Shown here piece after piece: positions 9,225 through 17,755 of a stretch of 64,000 bases of DNA. The position numbers were made by a program, and so were the translations under genes. The notes under the pieces are model-generated. The model saw only the letters and a program-made list of their open reading frames with translations, searched no databases and was not told where the DNA came from. Source of the DNA: Nostoc sp. FACHB-892 (lineage in GTDB: Bacteria > Cyanobacteriota > Cyanobacteriia > Cyanobacteriales > Nostocaceae); assembly GCF_014698795.1 (NCBI RefSeq), contig NZ_JACJTR010000015.1, positions 1 through 64,000 on the forward strand, read 5' to 3'. How positions within the stretch are numbered: position 1 is the stretch's first letter; each line of letters starts with the position of its first letter.

Positions 9225-10457
9225 ATGCCCAATTCCCAAATTCGTATTTATACCCAAAAAGCACAGGGTGAAGAATGGCTACGACGGTATAGTGGTTCTC
9301 TACCCATATTTGCCTGTGTTTTAGGATTTACTGAAACTGGTTTAATTCCAGCGATCTCAGCAGCAGGTCGCACTCCAGAAGATCGGAAATATACTGCTTG
9401 TGCCGATGCTGAGTTTTTGTACTATGGCCCAGAACATAAAGCCCAATATCCCCTACCACCATTAGCGGCTGGGGCTTCGCCTGTGCTGATTTCTCGCGCT
9501 GTCTTTGAGTCACTAAAAATACCAGTTCATTTGTTTAATGCTGGTTTACCCCAGCCTCCTGCTGTGCCAGTAATTGATTTGGGTGGCGCTCCTGCTCAGT
9601 GTTTAAGTGGAGGTGCTGCTATGGAAATAACAACAGTACACCACTTGTTTAAACAAGGGTTACTTTGGGGAGAACACCTTGCTGCCAATATCCAGCAGGG
9701 GTATCTGATTATTGGTGAGTGCGTCGTCGGAGGTACTACAACTGCCCTGGCAATCTTAACTGGTTTAGGTATAGATGCTGCCGGAAAAGTCAACAGCAGC
9801 CACCCTGTTTGTAACCACGCGCAAAAGTGGGCACTAGTGCAAGCTGGGCTGGAGAAGATGATGGGGAGCAGGGAGCAGGGAGCAGGGGGAGATGAGGGAG
9901 TAAGGGGAGATGAGGGAGTGGGGGGAGAAAATTTTACTTTGTCCTCGTCATCCTCCTCATCTTTTCCAGTTAACCCCTTGCAACTCGTCGCTGCTGTGGG
10001 TGATCCGATGCAAGTAGTGGTAGCTGGGATGGCGATCGCTGCTAGTCGTAGTTGTGGTGTAATGCTTGCTGGTGGTACGCAAATGCTGGCGGTTTATGCG
10101 CTAATAAGTGCGATCGCTCAAGCTTATGTCTTATCATGGCAACCAGAAGAAGTAGTTGTAGGCACAACTCGCTGGGTAGCAGAAGATCCTACTGGCGCTA
10201 CAGTTGACTTAGCCCTCAACTTAGGAAAAAGTAACTTAACTCAAAGTGGAGAAACCCCTCCCCTATTAGCAACTCATTTGAGCTTTGCTGATTCTCGTTA
10301 TCCCCAACTGAGAGCTTATGAGCAAGGCTTTGTGAAAGAAGGTATGGGCGCTGGAGCGGCTTGCATAGCCGCCCATCTTAGTCAAGATTGGCAGCAACAA
10401 CAGCTTTTAGCAGCCATTGAAGCCCAACTTGAACGGCTAAGTACAGCATTTGATTAA
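9225..10457 (+). CDS. cobT: Nicotinate-nucleotide:dimethylbenzimidazole phosphoribosyltransferase-like protein
   Basis: A 410-residue member of the COG2038 CobT family in its cyanobacterial form. CobT makes alpha-ribazole phosphate for the lower ligand of cobamides, or its relatives activate adenine for pseudocobalamin. Visible family blocks: GLIPAISAAGRTPEDRKYTACADAE broken across residues 40-63, GECVVGGTTTALAIL near 165, and the glycine-rich VVVAGMAIAASRSCGVMLAGG near 263. About residues 212-248 are an in-frame low-complexity insert encoded by tandem repeats (see separate entry); without it the length is normal. It is probably transcribed with the two upstream genes. Confidence 0.9.
   Translation: MPNSQIRIYTQKAQGEEWLRRYSGSLPIFACVLGFTETGLIPAISAAGRTPEDRKYTACADAEFLYYGPEHKAQYPLPPLAAGASPVLISRAVFESLKIPVHLFNAGLPQPPAVPVIDLGGAPAQCLSGGAAMEITTVHHLFKQGLLWGEHLAANIQQGYLIIGECVVGGTTTALAILTGLGIDAAGKVNSSHPVCNHAQKWALVQAGLEKMMGSREQGAGGDEGVRGDEGVGGENFTLSSSSSSSFPVNPLQLVAAVGDPMQVVVAGMAIAASRSCGVMLAGGTQMLAVYALISAIAQAYVLSWQPEEVVVGTTRWVAEDPTGATVDLALNLGKSNLTQSGETPPLLATHLSFADSRYPQLRAYEQGFVKEGMGAGAACIAAHLSQDWQQQQLLAAIEAQLERLSTAFD
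9863..9968 (+). repeat. In-frame tandem repeat inside cobT
   Basis: GGGAGCAGGGAGCAGGG is followed by repeats of GGGGAGATGAGGGAGT and then a TCCTC-rich run. These encode GSREQGAGGDEGVRGDEGVG and a poly-serine tract. The same GGGAGCA units recur in the MurD gene (minus strand) and after the MFP gene. The insert preserves the reading frame and separates two conserved CobT blocks. Confidence 0.8.
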
Positions 10458-10749
10458 TTACATAGCGAATTAAATTCGGCAAGACTCTACGCCCCACCAA
10501 AGTTATGGGCGGAGGTTTCCTTTGCTTATATCTCTCTACGTTTAAAAACGCTACAATCTTACGCAAAGCTTTACTTAGCCAAATCAACAATTAATAATCT
10601 AATCGTTATTCAAATTGCATCTGCGTGTTTCACGAATTTTTGCTCTCAGGAAGCCAGAAACTTCTGACTTCTCTGTGCGTAAGAGTGTCTTTCTAGCAAT
10701 TTGAACATGCAACTTTGTTTACCTTCTTGTTTTTCAGGAGAATTATCTG
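10458..10749. other. Intergenic region before the PEP-CTERM gene
   Basis: No gene seen. It contains a CGCCCC/GGGCG pair (about 10491-10514), able to form a hairpin after cobT, and a GGAAGCCAGAAACTTCTGACTTCTC inverted motif near 10649-10674. A purine-rich TCAGGAGAATTATCTG precedes the ATG at 10750, a good ribosome-binding site (AGGAG). Confidence 0.5.
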
Positions 10750-11337
10750 ATGAAATTAGTAAAAAAGCTTGCTATTGCTAACGCTAGTGCTGTTATCGCT
10801 ATTACTGGTGTCGGTGCATCTTCTACGGCACAAGCTGTACAGCTATTTGATTTTCAATACTCTTTTCCCAGTTATGAAGCAAATGGTACAGGAATTTCCG
10901 CTAGCGGCACTCTTACCACCACGGATTTAGATCCTATAAAAAACAATTACACAATCACAGGAATAACTGGAACAAGGACAATTCAAGGAATTTCCGAGAC
11001 AATCATTGGCATACTCTCACCAGGTACATACGGAATCAATGATAATCTGTTGAATGCGAGTAGGCCGGTGTTAACCCAGAACGGTTTTTCTTACCTGGTT
11101 TCTGGAGGCGGAGAAGACGGAAATGGAAACGTTAACGTATTTTATAGTAGTTTCAATGAAGGTTATTCAGAGCTTTCAAGCGATGTAGATTATGGTAGCT
11201 TTAGTGTCATACCACGTCCTGTTCCCGAACCCTACACAGTAACTGGCTCATTGGTTGCTCTTGGTTTTGGCTGGTGGATGAAGCGAAAGCAAGCACTAGC
11301 TTCCCAGAAGAAGCCCCATAAAATATCTATCTGTTAG
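10750..11337 (+). CDS. PEP-CTERM-type secreted protein
   Basis: A 195-residue exported protein. Residues 1-29 are a signal peptide (charged MKLVKK, hydrophobic stretch, STAQA cleavage region). The middle is rich in glycine, serine, threonine and asparagine with no enzyme motif. The C-terminus carries a PEP-CTERM sorting tag: VPEPYTV, a hydrophobic helix, then basic WMKRKQ. These tags are recognised by exosortase for export and surface attachment, often in organisms with exopolysaccharide. The gene is isolated, with a strong AGGAG ribosome-binding site. Function beyond surface location is unknown. Confidence 0.88.
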   Translation: MKLVKKLAIANASAVIAITGVGASSTAQAVQLFDFQYSFPSYEANGTGISASGTLTTTDLDPIKNNYTITGITGTRTIQGISETIIGILSPGTYGINDNLLNASRPVLTQNGFSYLVSGGGEDGNGNVNVFYSSFNEGYSELSSDVDYGSFSVIPRPVPEPYTVTGSLVALGFGWWMKRKQALASQKKPHKISIC

Positions 11338-11401
11338 ATTCATAGTGCATCTGCAATATAAATTGCATTAAAAAAATGGGTTTGCTATCCTACTTTTACA
11401 G

Positions 11402-11448
11402 TAATACCAAGTCGCGTTCATGATATCTCACTAGACGACTTGGTATTA
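11402..11448. terminator. 47-bp palindromic element between convergent genes
   Basis: TAATACCAAGTCG (11402-11414) and its exact complement CGACTTGGTATTA (11436-11448) are separated by 21 nt. It sits between the stops of the PEP-CTERM gene and the convergent cytochrome gene, so it could end transcripts from both sides. There is no T-run, and the arm type suggests a mobile palindromic repeat rather than a classical terminator. Confidence 0.5.
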
Positions 11449-11474
11449 ACATAGGATATTAGCTGTAACTAAAA

Positions 11475-13519
11475 TTAAAAGCTTCCTGGATTGTCATCAA
11501 GTGCTAGCAAGAAATTAATCAGGTCTGTTTGCTGGGTGGAATTATATCCAGACTGTCTATCTACGTAGAAGTAATGACCAGTGCCATCAAGGTTACTACG
11601 CACTAAACTAGGGTTAGCTTTGTTAGCTTTCACAACTTTTGCACGAAGATCGCGATCAACCAAGGCACGCAAGCTGTTAGCTGGATCGGCAGGTATACCT
11701 TGACTGAGAGTGCCAGAAAGCCCTAAGCCAGTCTTGTCAACAACCGCGATCGCATTTGAGTCAACTTTCAGGCTTCCTGCTCGTACTGCGACACCACCAT
11801 CATGCAAATATGGTGCGCTTAAATAAAGACCACGCAAAGAAGTAGTTTTGTAACCGCCTTTTGGCAATATACCTTTGGGTAGAGTTGTGGGGCTATCGGA
11901 GATACCCTGTGTTGGTACATCCAGCACTTCAGCCTTAGCAGGTATGGGAACTGGAGTGTTGAAAGTATATAGCTTGGGTGGTACTAACAAATTACTCAGC
12001 CCCAAGCGAGATTGGGCACGAGCGGGGTTAGTACGAATTTTATCAATTGGATGAATTTTGTTGTCGGTGAAGAAAGGTGGAATATGGCAAGTTGCACAAT
12101 TAGCTTTCTCAAATACTTTTGCACCACGTTTAACAGAATTGCTGTTCAAGGCTTGCCAATTTTCCGAAGTCTGGTTGGCAGGTGGTACTAAGCTATTTTG
12201 GAAAGCAGACATAGCGTTGTCAGCAAATAAGAAAGTGCCACTAGCAATATCACCAGGCTTTTGAGTATTTGGGCTGAAAACCAAACCGTTGTAAGTAAAT
12301 AAACTGGGACGTAGGTTTGGGTAATTTCCTGTACCAGGAGCAGGAATTTGGTCTTCTAATTCTGCTTGTATAGGATTCGGTGCGATCTTCCGCAGCCATT
12401 CTGAGGGTTTTACTATCACTCCTTCTGGTAAACGTAGGCTGGGAATGGCAGCGTTTTGCAGAAATGTACCAATATAAACCTCTGGATCAATACCAAGGGT
12501 TTTTGCACTGAGTTGAGCAGCTGCCGACAGATTGATTTCCGAAGAATGAACACCATTGCTGACAGCGGTAAGTCCCGCAAACGGCCCCACAGCAAACTGT
12601 CCATCAAGGAAATAAGGATGATTCTTAAATGTGAATATACTGGGTATTTGAGTAGTATTGTTGAGACTATCTGATGAACTCTCAAAATTACCAAAAGGCA
12701 CATCCAATACTGCATCGTCGAAAGCTTTTTCAAACTTTTCAGGATCGGGTAATTCTACTTTATTACCTTTACTATCCAGAATAATTTTTCCATTGCCTTT
12801 GTATTGTGGATCTAGGGGATTAAACTTTAACCGCGAAAACCCTGCGGCTGAATTTGGTGCTAAAGCAACCAGCAGAGGCGTAGCAATTTCGCCATTAGGT
12901 ACTCCCAAAAGACGTTCACCCTTCTTTGAAAGAGATACATGGCACGCAGCACAGCTAATATCAATATTAGGTGTGATTCCTAGCCCAATAGGAAAAGTTC
13001 CTCCCTTTTCCATTTTTAAGCCTGTGTTTACAACAGTTCCTTTGGGAAAAGTTCGACTACCTAACGCTATATCTTTCTCAAGAATAATTTGTAAGTTCGT
13101 TGTCGGTTGACCTTGCAACTTAACTATTGCTGTCTGTAATTCTGGCAAAATTTTAGCAATGCCAAGTCCAAAACCAAATGCCCCTTGCAACCCAAATGTG
13201 TCACCAATCTTACGGTTGAAAAATATATCTTCACCTTGTGCTATTAATTCTTTAGTAATTTTAACTGCCCCTACCCGTTGATAAGAAATAGGGTTATTAG
13301 GATTGAGTCCCTTATTTGCAACTAGTTGTGATGCTTCTTGAGGACTCAGCAGTTTGCCGAAATAGTCGTAATAGCCTAGCGGTTGAGTTGGAGCAGGTTG
13401 TAAAAGGTTTATCTTAGCGAAAGCTGTTTGGCTTGTTGTCAACCAATTTGATCACAAAATGCCAAAAACACTAATGATAAAAACGCAGATTAATAAAAAA
13501 AGCTTGGTTTTTGAACCAT
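11475..13519 (-). pseudogene. Di-haem cytochrome c (peroxidase-like); signal-peptide region interrupted
   Basis: The uninterrupted frame is 11475-13442 (655 residues from a TTG). It has two CXXCH haem sites, CAACH near residue 162 and CATCH near 449, plus APYLHDGG as in the MauG/cytochrome c peroxidase superfamily. It should be a periplasmic or lumenal redox protein, yet this frame has no signal peptide. Directly upstream in the same frame lies FLLICVFIISVFGIL, then TGA (13452-13454), then SNWLTTSQTAFA before KINLLQP: a textbook signal sequence with an AFA cleavage site, broken by the TGA. A start ATG with AGGG site at 13519 connects only if the T7 tract (13495-13501) had one more base. Either the gene is inactivated or the sequence has errors here. 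Confidence 0.75.
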
Positions 13520-13524
13520 ACAGT

Positions 13525-13559
13525 ACCCTAAGAGCGCCAGTCTTAGGGTTGTTTTTTTT
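13525..13559 (+). terminator. Strong intrinsic terminator, possible 3' end of a small RNA
   Basis: ACCCTAAGA-GCGCCAG-TCTTAGGGT followed by TG and eight T: a perfect 9-bp stem with U-tract, reading on the plus strand. No plus-strand gene ends nearby (the nearest stops at 11337). A second hairpin TGGTT-TTTG-AACCA precedes it at 13505-13518. A possible promoter (TTGATC at 13448, 18 nt, TAATGA) would give a transcript of roughly 75 nt, antisense to the 5' region of the cytochrome gene. Confidence 0.6.
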
Positions 13560-14025
13560 ATATTTCATAGTGAGGTACTCACTAAAAGCTATAACGTAGA
13601 TATATCATACTCTTACGTAAATATATGTAAGAATGTGTTTAAGTTTTTTATCAATTTTATGGCTGGATTGGTTACTTATACTTGTAAGTATATAAATCTA
13701 TCTTACTAATAATATTTATTGCTATAAAGCTTAAGCTTATTGAGAACTAAAAACGAAAAATTAAGGTTTTCAAGCAGATTTTACGAAAAGGAGTAGGAAC
13801 TTTTAGAATAGTGGGATAGGTTCATGGACATAAAGCCATGATTTGACATTGAATCTAAAGGCTTGCCTTCCCTACCCCCAGCCATTTTTTTAATTCATTG
13901 AACTCAGGTGAAATTTAATAAATTCGGTGGGTTTAAGTCCCTCGGTTCTATAACCGACAAGTTTTGTGGCGGGGTCTAAATCCCCGTTACAAAACTGTAC
14001 TTTCGACTTCCGACTTCCGACTTAT
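13560..14025. other. Intergenic AT-rich region with hairpin repeats
   Basis: No gene seen. From 13920 to 13996 there are two adjacent hairpins: CGGTT-CTAT-AACCG (13943-13956) and GTTTTGTGGCGGGG / CCCCGTTACAAAAC (13961-13995, two G-T pairs). These resemble the ends of IS200/IS605-type elements or derived palindromic repeats, but no transposase is present. CATGG...CCATG near 13822-13839 is another small hairpin. Two CGACTTC repeats follow at about 14003. Confidence 0.45.
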
Positions 14026-14394
14026 TTAATGAATTCTCTCTCTAAGTAATTGTTCTTCCAAGGCAGCAATGCGATTGTATGCTGCTGTTAACTGTGCTGT
14101 GAGTCGTTGTATTTGAATTTCTGGTGTTATATTATCTCCACCTTGACGATGCATATCTAAATAAATGCCATCTATCAAAACATCCTTGTGTTCCATTTCT
14201 GGATTTAAATTGTTACGTCTGAACTGGTAGCCACCAGTTGCGGCATTTTCCTGCTCATTATGCTTTGCTTGTGTATTTGCTAAAGAACACTCTGAGAAAG
14301 CTTGAGCGACTTTACCATCAAGCTGCTCAATCACTTGGCAGAGCGCATCCAGTTTTTCGCTTAAAGTCAGGATTTGCTTCTGTAATGGCTCCAT
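14026..14394 (-). CDS. Hypothetical coiled-coil protein
   Basis: A 122-residue protein that I do not recognise. Residues 1-45 and 85-120 have heptad spacing of leucine and isoleucine (LSEKLDALCQVIEQLDGKV; LTAAYNRIAALEEQLL), so two coiled-coil helices flank a polar middle with NPEMEHKDVLIDGIYLD. It lacks a signal peptide and membrane segment. Coding character is good: the ATG is in a plausible context and third positions are AT-rich. It stands alone, with about 350 bp of empty sequence upstream. Confidence 0.6.
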   Translation of the reverse strand: MEPLQKQILTLSEKLDALCQVIEQLDGKVAQAFSECSLANTQAKHNEQENAATGGYQFRRNNLNPEMEHKDVLIDGIYLDMHRQGGDNITPEIQIQRLTAQLTAAYNRIAALEEQLLRERIH

Positions 14395-14750
14395 TTAATA
14401 CCCTCATCCGTACATTTTCTATATGTTATTCAATTTAGTCTCAAGGTTAACAATACTTATGAATTATTTAAGTATTGATAATTTTTGATGGAAACGTGAC
14501 ATCTAAATCATTATTTCTAAATATAAGCAAAGTTTGACCATAAGCACTACTAAGGCTATTTATGGATAAAAATTCATCTTTAGATATGAGTTTGGCGAAA
14601 AACTCGTTAATTTGAGCCAATATTCAAAATTATCGGTATTAACAAGAAAAAATATCGATAATTTTCCAATTCCACTTTTTCAACTAGTCAGTCTCTGGTG
14701 AATCTCTGCTTAATATTAGGTATAATCTAAAATTTAAAAATCCAAAATCA
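14395..14750. other. Intergenic region, no gene seen
   Basis: AT-rich, without open frame, repeat array or convincing hairpin. It must contain the promoters for the divergent genes on either side. Confidence 0.5.
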
Positions 14751-15917
14751 ATGGATCGAAGGTCTTTTTTGCTAGGTACAAGTACATTGGCACTTTCACA
14801 AGTGCTTTTTGGCTGTGGTGGAAACAACGAGACGGAACTCAAAGTACAGTTATTAAAAGGTTCTATACCTGGTCAGGTTGTTAATCAGTTCCAAAAAGGT
14901 TTGCAGCAACAGGTGCAGTTAAAGTTTGCTCCAGTTGAGCAGATACAAGATTTATTTCAGCAATTACAAAATTGGCAGCAGAAACCAAAAGCCACCGATG
15001 AACAGGGATGGAGGCGCTTTATACCTTTTAGGCAAGGTCAAAAACCGACTGATGCAGACCTAGTGACGTTGGGAGATTACTGGTTAAAAGCAGCTATTGA
15101 GCAAAAACTGATTCAACCACTCCAAGAGGTACAGGGAAACGAATTAAAGCAGTGGTCTGCTTTAGATGAAAGGTGGAAACAACTGGTAACGCGCAACGAC
15201 CAAGGTAACTTAGACACTCAAGGAAAGGTGTGGGGTGCGCCTTATCGGTGGGGTAGTACGGTGATTGTTTATAACCGTGACAAGTTCCGAAAATTGGGAT
15301 GGACGCCTAACGATTGGAGTGATTTGTGGCGAGATGGAGTAGATGGAGTGCGGCAGCGCATTTCCCTATTGAATCAACCACGAGAAGTTATTGGTCTGGT
15401 CTTAAAGAAGCTAGGAAAATCTTATAATACAGAGAATCTTGACCAAGTACCCGACTTGGAAAAGGAATTACAGACATTAAACCAACAGGTGAAATTATAC
15501 AGTTCCAATAACTACTTGGAACCTCTAATTATAGGAGACACTTGGCTAGCAGTTGGTTGGTCAAGCGATGTATTGCCAGCTCTGGGACGTTACCCGCAAC
15601 TTGCCGTAGTTATCCCCCAGTCAGGAACAGCAATCTGGGCAGACTTGTGGGTACGCCCCGCAGGTATCACTAAGGATACTTTATCAGTTCAATGGATTGA
15701 TTTTTGTTGGCAACCAAGCACAGCTAAACAAATTTCGGTGCTGACCAAAAGTAATTCGCCAATTTCTACAAATATTGTCGCTTCCGATATTCAAGAACCA
15801 TTACGGAGTCTGTTGCAGACCGATGACGAAGTTTTTGATAAAAGCGAATTTTTGCTTCCCTTACCCCCATCAGCAATAAAACAATACGAGTCTTTATTCG
15901 CCAAAATTAAGATTTAA
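14751..15917 (+). CDS. Extracellular solute-binding lipoprotein (PotD/spermidine-putrescine type)
   Basis: A 388-residue ABC-transporter substrate-binding protein. The N-terminus MDRRSFLLGTSTLALSQVLFGC combines a twin-arginine-like start with a lipobox (LFGC, Cys at residue 22), so it should be exported and lipid-anchored. The body shows the family's features: VWGAPYRWGSTVIVYNRDKF (about 161-180), which lines the ligand cleft, and LAVGWSSDVLPAL near 267. No permease or ATPase is adjacent, so the ligand is unknown; polyamine is the family's usual substrate. Annotated in cyanobacteria as an orphan binding protein. Confidence 0.85.
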   Translation: MDRRSFLLGTSTLALSQVLFGCGGNNETELKVQLLKGSIPGQVVNQFQKGLQQQVQLKFAPVEQIQDLFQQLQNWQQKPKATDEQGWRRFIPFRQGQKPTDADLVTLGDYWLKAAIEQKLIQPLQEVQGNELKQWSALDERWKQLVTRNDQGNLDTQGKVWGAPYRWGSTVIVYNRDKFRKLGWTPNDWSDLWRDGVDGVRQRISLLNQPREVIGLVLKKLGKSYNTENLDQVPDLEKELQTLNQQVKLYSSNNYLEPLIIGDTWLAVGWSSDVLPALGRYPQLAVVIPQSGTAIWADLWVRPAGITKDTLSVQWIDFCWQPSTAKQISVLTKSNSPISTNIVASDIQEPLRSLLQTDDEVFDKSEFLLPLPPSAIKQYESLFAKIKI

Positions 15918-15990
15918 TTGGGGATTGGGAATTGGGTATGGTTGGTTATTCTCCTTGTCCCCTTGTTCCCCCATTCCCACTCCCTTTTCT
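15918..15990. repeat. Short repeats GGGAATTGGG / CCCATTCCC
   Basis: The gap between two convergent genes is filled with GGGGATTGGGAATTGGG and then CCTTGTCCCCTTGTTCCCCCATTCCC, heptamer-like simple repeats of the same family as the TTCCCAA array near 62 kb. The inverted GGGAATTGGG / CCCATTCCC could pair as RNA. Confidence 0.5.
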
Positions 15991-16561
15991 ACAAAGAACG
16001 CTGTAACCCTATCTTGTTCTTAAGATTCGTTTGGATACTGCATGAAGCTGGACTTGTACTAAAGTTGCAAGTGTAGGTTGCCAAGGGTTCTTTTTGATAA
16101 TTAAATACCCGGACATTGTAGCCAAAGTTACGTGCAGCGCTACCCAAGCGATTTACGAACTCGTAGCGCTCTATAGAGTCTAGTAAGCTCCAAATTTGCT
16201 GGTTCACGAGCAAGTCTACTCTTGCAGGCTCTTTCTCAGAAGCTGGATATGCTATCCAATTATCCAATAGCTTTCTCTCAGAGTTTTGTTGTGCCCACCA
16301 TAAACTGGGAACGGTTAATCGTTCTGGATTAATTGTGTTAGCTGTGATTACATAGTTTTTTGGCTTGGTCAATAAGTCTAGTTCTAAAGGCGCACTAGAA
16401 GGCGACGGTATTGGGGGGGTTTGCGCTAGTGAGGGCGGGACTAATAAAGTTGTGAGGCTAATGGTTAATAATGAAAATGATCTCTGACGATGGCTGCGCC
16501 AACGCCTGCCGTAGGATGCCCAAAGGGCTGTAGCGCAATCGCACAATTTAGGTATATGCAT
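15989..16561 (-). CDS. Conserved secreted protein of cyanobacteria, unknown function
   Basis: A 190-residue protein with an export signal near residues 25-47 (RSFSLLTISLTTLLVPPSLAQ, cleavage after LAQ). The mature part has a proline linker and a compact domain with VPSLWWAQ and SIERYEFVNRLGSAARNFGYNVRVFN. I know no function. The first ~24 residues, ahead of the signal, are encoded by a dispersed repeat (16488-16535) and are rich in Cys, Arg and Trp. The native start was therefore probably just before RQRSFSLL, and the annotated ATG may reflect repeat insertion. Confidence 0.72.
   Translation of the reverse strand: MHIPKLCDCATALWASYGRRWRSHRQRSFSLLTISLTTLLVPPSLAQTPPIPSPSSAPLELDLLTKPKNYVITANTINPERLTVPSLWWAQQNSERKLLDNWIAYPASEKEPARVDLLVNQQIWSLLDSIERYEFVNRLGSAARNFGYNVRVFNYQKEPLATYTCNFSTSPASCSIQTNLKNKIGLQRSL
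16488..16535. repeat. Dispersed repeat forming the 5' end of a gene
   Basis: GCTGCGCCAACGCCTGCCGTAGGATGCCCAAAGGGCTGTAGCGCAA is the GCGCC/CGTAGG-type repeat also seen at 7261, 21423, 24083 and 59206. Here it overlaps the N-terminal coding region of the secreted protein. Confidence 0.6.
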
Positions 16562-16616
16562 AACTAATTTGTAATTCGTAATTCGTAATTAAGGCATAAG
16601 TCAAAATTCGCACAAT

Positions 16617-17393
16617 TTAAACTTTAATGGCAACGATGCGAATTCTTCGATAATCTGCTGTCCAAATTCCTTGTTGATACAACGTCGGTTTGAGATATTC
16701 GTTCACGACCCGAATTACTTGTATTTGTTGCTCATCAGTTAGTCCTACTAAAAAAGCACTGGCGAACATCTGAATCCAGTTTGCCATACCTGCTTCTCCT
16801 TCTGCTAAAGGAGTTGGGCGAGCAAAAAGCATGGCATGAATGACATCAAAGCCTTGCTGTTCCAGTAAGCTGGCGTACTCGCCAATACTAGGAAAATACC
16901 AAGGATTTAGGGCTTGTGCAGAAATATTAAGTGCTTCTAAGGCGCTTTCTAGAGCTGTGGCGATCGCTTGCACATTTCCCTTACCACCAAATTCTGCCAC
17001 AAAACGGCCTCCGGGTTTTAGTGCTTGATGTATGGAAGCGATGGCACTATCTGCTTCTTTCACCCAATGTAATACAGCGTTGGAAAATACAGCATCCAAT
17101 GGTTTATCTACTCGAAAGTTCCTAGCATCAGCAACATCAAAGCAGATATGGGGATAGTTTTGCCTCGCCTTTTCTATCATTGCGGGTGCATGATCAACTC
17201 CCAGTACTTCAGCCCCAGCTTGGGCAATTTTTTCTGTGAGTTGTCCAGTACCACAGCCTAGATCCAAAATCAATTCTCCTGGTTTAGGGTTGAGGAATTT
17301 TAGTAAGTCCTCACCATACTGCCAGACAAAGGCGTGTTTATCTTGGTAAAGGGCAGTATTCCAATCATTATTGGGTAAAGAAATATTAGTCAT
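16617..17393 (-). CDS. Class I SAM-dependent methyltransferase (trans-aconitate methyltransferase-like)
   Basis: A 258-residue Rossmann-fold methyltransferase. SAM motif I ILDLGCGTGQLTEKIA is near residues 42-57. The acidic ribose-binding residue follows in VLGVDHAPAMI, then DAVFSNAVLHWVKEAD (motif IV) and LKPGGRFVAEFGGKGN (motif V/VI). The HWVKE and FGGKGN signatures match the Tam-like branch, which methylates trans-aconitate or other small carboxylic acids in the cytoplasm. Substrate not provable from sequence. Isolated gene. Confidence 0.9.
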   Translation of the reverse strand: MTNISLPNNDWNTALYQDKHAFVWQYGEDLLKFLNPKPGELILDLGCGTGQLTEKIAQAGAEVLGVDHAPAMIEKARQNYPHICFDVADARNFRVDKPLDAVFSNAVLHWVKEADSAIASIHQALKPGGRFVAEFGGKGNVQAIATALESALEALNISAQALNPWYFPSIGEYASLLEQQGFDVIHAMLFARPTPLAEGEAGMANWIQMFASAFLVGLTDEQQIQVIRVVNEYLKPTLYQQGIWTADYRRIRIVAIKV

Positions 17394-17755
17394 AAATAAT
17401 AATGGTCGTTCTTATTAGATCATGACAGAAAAGAGTTTGCTATTTCGTATCATTTTGTAACTCTAATACTTGCTGAACATATTTTTATGCTAGGAAGAAT
17501 CGCCTATCTAAACATAAATATCGCTTACTATAATAAAAGTGATTGCTTGATTAGATAAATCTTTTGTTTCGGCGATATATTTATAGCGCTTGCTGATGAT
17601 AATTAATGGCTTTTTCCTTTTCGTCTAATTGCATATGCTGTTTTACAAGATATTAGGTTGACTTGTGTCAATCCCAGCAACCTTGGTTTGGTGCCGACAG
17701 TTATGCTTGAAATTTATTGCTTCATCGTCTTTAAACATTAACCGCAAAAAAGTTT
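17394..17755. other. Intergenic region upstream of ppk2
   Basis: No gene seen. It holds the promoters of the divergent methyltransferase and PPK2 genes. I find no clear operator palindrome. Confidence 0.45.

Noticed and set aside
13920..13996. A tRNA-like fold in the hairpin region
   Set aside because: Two hairpins only, no anticodon arm, no GGTTCRA T-loop; it fits a palindromic repeat or IS200/IS605-type end instead.
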